Below, one piece after another: positions 38,912-41,688 of a stretch of DNA of 41,688 bases (its first letter is position 1; each line of letters begins with the position of its first letter). The position numbers and the translations under genes are program-made. Origin of the DNA: Rhodobacter viridis (GTDB taxonomy: Bacteria; Pseudomonadota; Alphaproteobacteria; Rhodobacterales; Rhodobacteraceae); contig NZ_QJTK01000021.1 in NCBI RefSeq assembly GCF_003217355.1, forward strand, positions 1 to 41,688. Reading direction: 5' to 3'. A model generated the notes under the pieces. That model saw nothing but the letters and a program-made list of their open reading frames with translations. It was not told the origin of the DNA and made no database searches.

Positions 38912-41512
38912 TCACCTCGCGATGAGGGCCGGAAGGCGCGTCGAAACGTCTTCCATGAGCACCAAGGCGCATTCGACCGTTTCGCCTGTCATGGCGATTT
39001 GCAGTTGACCCGCAGGAACCGCCTGATCCCACGAGAAGCTTTTGGTCAGAAAGTTGAGAACCTCGCGCTTGTATTCTGTGTCCGGGCCTTGAAGGTGGTC
39101 GCCCTTGGTTTCCAACATCACGATGCGACCAGTGCCGCCCGTGCAACCCACTGCGAAGATGAAGTCGGGGTAGATGCGCCCGCGCTTCCAGCCCTGCACC
39201 CCGTAGTTGGTCTTGGCGACGTTGCGATGCCACCATTTCACAGCGGCCTCGCCGTCGAGATGGACGGCAACCCCTTGTTCCTGACTGTTCAGTTCGTTGC
39301 GAAATACCGGGGAGAATAGGCTGCGCTTAAGCGGCCCGCCGTCGCCTCCAGTCATGTGAGGTGAAAGGTCCGGCTCCATGGTCGCTATCGCCTCGGGCAT
39401 CACCCAGTTGTTGCCGTCCAGCCTCAGCCGGAACTGGATGCGGCCTTCTTTGATCCCAGCCTTGAACAGCGCCTCCGCCCGTGTCGTGCGTTCCTTATCG
39501 AGCGCAAGCCGCAGGGCATCCACGATGACGCCCGAGGCGGCCCCCAGCTTCTTGTCGTCAAAACCGCGCGCTTGCAGCACGTCCGCCATGCGCCCGAGTA
39601 TCGACCGCGCGACAAACGGACTCGGTACAAGATCAGATATGACACGCACCGCATAGGTCGGATCGAAGCGCAGGGTTTCCGATGCGGCGGCGATTTCCTC
39701 CTGTCGGAAGTAATCAGCCCCCCCGTCTGTCAGGCTGATGCGCTGCAACTGCGATGCAGCCTGCAATGGGTTATCGGGAATCGCCTGTGCGACGGCGGTT
39801 GGGTCGTAGTCGCGCCAGTCGATGGCTGACAATATGTCAGTTTCATAGTCCAGTTCGCGCAAGGCTCCGCCCTCGTTGCACAGGACCTTGGGCAGATAGA
39901 CTTTCAGGCTCTTGAACTCGGCCCGCCGTTCAACCCGGCGCGTAGTTCCCGGTGTGGCGGCCCCTGTGCCTGATGGCACTTCGATGACCAGATCGGCCAA
40001 GCCGTCTTTCTCAAGCCCTGCCTTGATGGCCTCCACCACCTCGCGCGTCCCTGCGTGGTGCGTGATGACGTAGCATTCGTCCAGCGCAGGCACCTTGGTT
40101 TTCAGCGCATAGGGCTGGCGCAGGATGCGGCCCACAAGCTGCGTCATGGCGGACAGGTTAGATGCTGCGGCCAGCGAACACAGCACATAGGCAAAGGGGC
40201 AGTCCCAGCCTTCTTGCAGCGCGGCCTTGGTTACAATGACCCGAACACGATTGGACGGCGAAAGCAGGTCTTGGTTCTCGGGCTGGCTCAGGTCATTTTG
40301 CTCAGCGGTCTTGATGGCGACCTGACCGTCGTCCAGCCCCGCTTGCAGCAACCATTCCTTCACGTCTTCGGCGTGGATATGCACCCCGTCGCGCTGATCC
40401 TTGCCGGTTCGCTCCACCTGCACCAGCATGATGGGGCGGATATAGGCCAACTCACCCTTGTCGGCACGGTAGGCGTCCGCTGACGTTTGCAAGCTGTTCA
40501 GCCGGTCGAGCGCCGCCGTCAGGGTGCCGCGCCAATCTGTGCCCTGACGGGGCTCAAGGTTCAGCGGCATCTTGATCATGTCTTCGGCGTGCAACTCGCG
40601 CCCCGTCACCTCCACCAACAGATTGGCGTAGCGCGCACCGCCGCCCTTGGCGGTCACATCCTTGGGCGTGGCGGTCAGTTCGAGAACGAAGAGCGGGTTG
40701 AAGTCGTAAAGCGTGTTGTGCGCGAGGTCCGAAGTCGCCTTCTGCCCCTCGTCCATCACCACGACCGGGCGGATTTTCCGCAGTGCGTTGCCCAGACTGT
40801 CCTTCACCATCGGGAACATTCCCTGATAGCCGTCCAGATTGGGCACGGCCTTCAACTCTGCCGCGTGCGCTGCCTGATCCCCCTCGGGCGGAAAGAACCC
40901 GTGCACATCGCCCCGGTCGCGGAACATGCGCAAGGTTTCCTGCGTCTGCCGATTCGCCGCCTGCAACATCAGCACCATGACGCACAGATGCGTTTCCACA
41001 TCCCGCGCGTCCAGCCGGTCACCCTTTTCCATCACCTTGACCCGGCCCGCCGCCGCGCGGTCGAGCGCCTGCCGATAGGGGTGCTGGCGGTCTTTCAGGC
41101 GCTTGAGCGTCTGGGTGTAAATCGCGTCGTTCGGCACCACCCACAGCACGAAGCCGACGTTCTTGCCCAGATAGCGCTCCATGATGCGGGATACGGCATT
41201 CACGGCCAGCCACGTCTTGCCGCCGCCCGTAGGCACCTTGAAAGTCACATTGGGCACGGCCCGCCCGATACCGTCGAAACGCGGCGAGAAAGGCACCACC
41301 GTGCCATCCTTGAACTTCCGCACCGGCAGCGGCTTCACCGCGTTCAGGTTCTCCCAAGCCTTCGCGCAAAAATCCAAGGGCGGGATGGGCAGGTTCGGGT
41401 TCGCCGCGCGCAAGGCGTCGATCTGGTCGGCCTGCACCTTCTGCGCCTTCAACTCGTCCAGATAGTCGTCCAGCGTGCGCAGAACCCGTTCCTGATAGTC
41501 GAGCGTCCGCAT
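38912..41512 (-). CDS. res: Type III restriction enzyme, Res subunit
   Basis: The 866-residue helicase-nuclease of a type III restriction system cuts DNA after ATP-driven communication between recognition sites, in complex with Mod. Start 41512 (MRTLDYQERVLRTLDDYL) follows GGAGCGGAGC; longer frames run into the IS3 tip. Motor motifs: FKVPTGGGKTWLAVNAV (Walker A, about 95), VVVMDEGQKATSD (II), VLELTATPKDV (III), VIVTKAALQEGWDCPFAY (V) and LVGRILRQPYA (VI). The C-terminus holds YPDFIFAV and IVMLETKGDHL, the PD-(D/E)XK endonuclease. The partner Mod gene is cut off just upstream, so unless supplied elsewhere this Res is probably inactive. Confidence 0.92.
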   Translation of the reverse strand: MRTLDYQERVLRTLDDYLDELKAQKVQADQIDALRAANPNLPIPPLDFCAKAWENLNAVKPLPVRKFKDGTVVPFSPRFDGIGRAVPNVTFKVPTGGGKTWLAVNAVSRIMERYLGKNVGFVLWVVPNDAIYTQTLKRLKDRQHPYRQALDRAAAGRVKVMEKGDRLDARDVETHLCVMVLMLQAANRQTQETLRMFRDRGDVHGFFPPEGDQAAHAAELKAVPNLDGYQGMFPMVKDSLGNALRKIRPVVVMDEGQKATSDLAHNTLYDFNPLFVLELTATPKDVTAKGGGARYANLLVEVTGRELHAEDMIKMPLNLEPRQGTDWRGTLTAALDRLNSLQTSADAYRADKGELAYIRPIMLVQVERTGKDQRDGVHIHAEDVKEWLLQAGLDDGQVAIKTAEQNDLSQPENQDLLSPSNRVRVIVTKAALQEGWDCPFAYVLCSLAAASNLSAMTQLVGRILRQPYALKTKVPALDECYVITHHAGTREVVEAIKAGLEKDGLADLVIEVPSGTGAATPGTTRRVERRAEFKSLKVYLPKVLCNEGGALRELDYETDILSAIDWRDYDPTAVAQAIPDNPLQAASQLQRISLTDGGADYFRQEEIAAASETLRFDPTYAVRVISDLVPSPFVARSILGRMADVLQARGFDDKKLGAASGVIVDALRLALDKERTTRAEALFKAGIKEGRIQFRLRLDGNNWVMPEAIATMEPDLSPHMTGGDGGPLKRSLFSPVFRNELNSQEQGVAVHLDGEAAVKWWHRNVAKTNYGVQGWKRGRIYPDFIFAVGCTGGTGRIVMLETKGDHLQGPDTEYKREVLNFLTKSFSWDQAVPAGQLQIAMTGETVECALVLMEDVSTRLPALIAR

Positions 41513-41599
41513 CAGCTCCGCTCCACCCGGTAAAGGGCAAAGGGCAAGGGCGCGAACTCGACCCCCAAGCCCTCGGCGTCCAGCATCCGTTGGCTGAGG
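41512..41599 (-). pseudogene. 3' end of gene upstream of res (probably mod), cut by IS3
   Basis: On the reverse strand a frame runs from the IS3 tip at 41599 to a TGA that overlaps the res ATG (TGATG), encoding about 28 residues ending GVEFAPLPFALYRVERS. The overlap shows translational coupling to res, as expected for mod-res pairs. The rest of the gene is outside the window or displaced by the insertion. The identity as Mod is inferred from operon position, since no methylase motif is in the piece. Confidence 0.6.
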
Positions 41600-41688
41600 T
41601 GGTCCCCAGCCAGCGGACAGTTTGCTAAGCTTGCCGCCAAGGAAGACGAGGACGAACAGCGTGGCTGGCAAACGGAAGAACTACAGCG
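41600..41688 (+). mobile_element. 5' end of an IS3-family insertion sequence
   Basis: The element begins at TGGTCCCCAGCCAGCGGACAG, which aligns with the reversed right tip at 71-95 (both start TGG and share GGACAG then TAAGC). A transposase OrfA start follows at 41661. Orientation is the same as the remnant at the left edge. It interrupts the gene preceding res. Confidence 0.75.
41661..41688 (+). CDS. IS3-family transposase OrfA, N-terminal fragment
   Basis: A GTG start with GAGGA about 8 bases upstream gives MAGKRKNYS before the window ends. KRKNYS is the usual beginning of IS3-family OrfA helix-turn-helix proteins (often followed by xEFKAKVALEA). Only nine residues are visible, so the call depends on the adjacent terminal repeat. 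Confidence 0.65.

Noticed and set aside
41512-41599. Frameshift in the gene before res
   Set aside because: An alternative frame through the G5 run looked plausible, but the frame ending at the TGA is open right up to the IS tip without any shift, so none needs to be invoked.

Overview
The window looks like chromosomal DNA of a GC-rich alphaproteobacterium of the Rhodobacter type. The core genes (ribosomal protein L33, DUF302 and DUF533 proteins, an RND pump, a periplasmic sulfate-binding protein, an RTX protein) have strong GC bias at third positions. tRNA-Phe and the integrase, HTH and mobilisation genes also fit Rhodobacteraceae. Both window edges lie inside IS3-family sequence: the 3' tip of an element at 1-95 and the 5' tip of a similar one from 41600. 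This is what a contig broken at a repeated insertion sequence looks like.

Layout. 1-2819: an IS3 remnant abuts a complete IS66 element (tnpA-tnpB-tnpC). 2820-4910: a scrapyard holding an AT-rich glycosyltransferase with a 48-codon upstream gene, and 5'-truncated AraC-regulator and acetate-kinase fragments joined tail to head. 5001-17980: ordinary chromosome with a GH10 xylanase, DUF302 and DUF533 proteins, rpmG, a tail-anchored Pro-rich protein, an adaptor-adaptor-RND efflux operon, a sulfate-binding protein behind a possible leader peptide and palindrome, and a 700-residue RTX protein. 18174-18249: tRNA-Phe.

18205-38735 is an integrative mobilisable element of about 20.5 kb, bounded by an exact 54-bp repeat of the tRNA-Phe 3' end. 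Order: tyrosine integrase, two small HTH proteins (excisionase-like), a divergent control region with two large inverted repeats, a Xre repressor, a membrane protein, FitA-like and Phd-like antitoxins without toxins, then a translationally coupled operon encoding a phospholipase-D/SNF2 helicase, an Eco57I-type adenine methylase and an SMC/RecF-like ATPase. This operon matches the helicase-methylase-ATPase (Hma) defence architecture. Convergent to it is a 1198-residue RecD-like helicase with a C-terminal PD-(D/E)XK-like nuclease and an unrecognised N-terminal half. Then come a Fic protein and a ColE1-like mobilisation block (mobC, mobA, with mobB- and mobD-like genes nested out of frame inside mobA), and an HTH replication-type protein.

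38912-41512 is a type III restriction (Res) subunit whose upstream partner, presumably mod, is cut off by the IS3 element at the right edge. The most interesting parts are the defence cargo with its unusual convergent helicase-nuclease, the toxin-less antitoxins ahead of the defence operon, the overlapping mob genes, the 12-bp-phased repeats next to fic, and the leader peptide ahead of the sulfate-binding gene.
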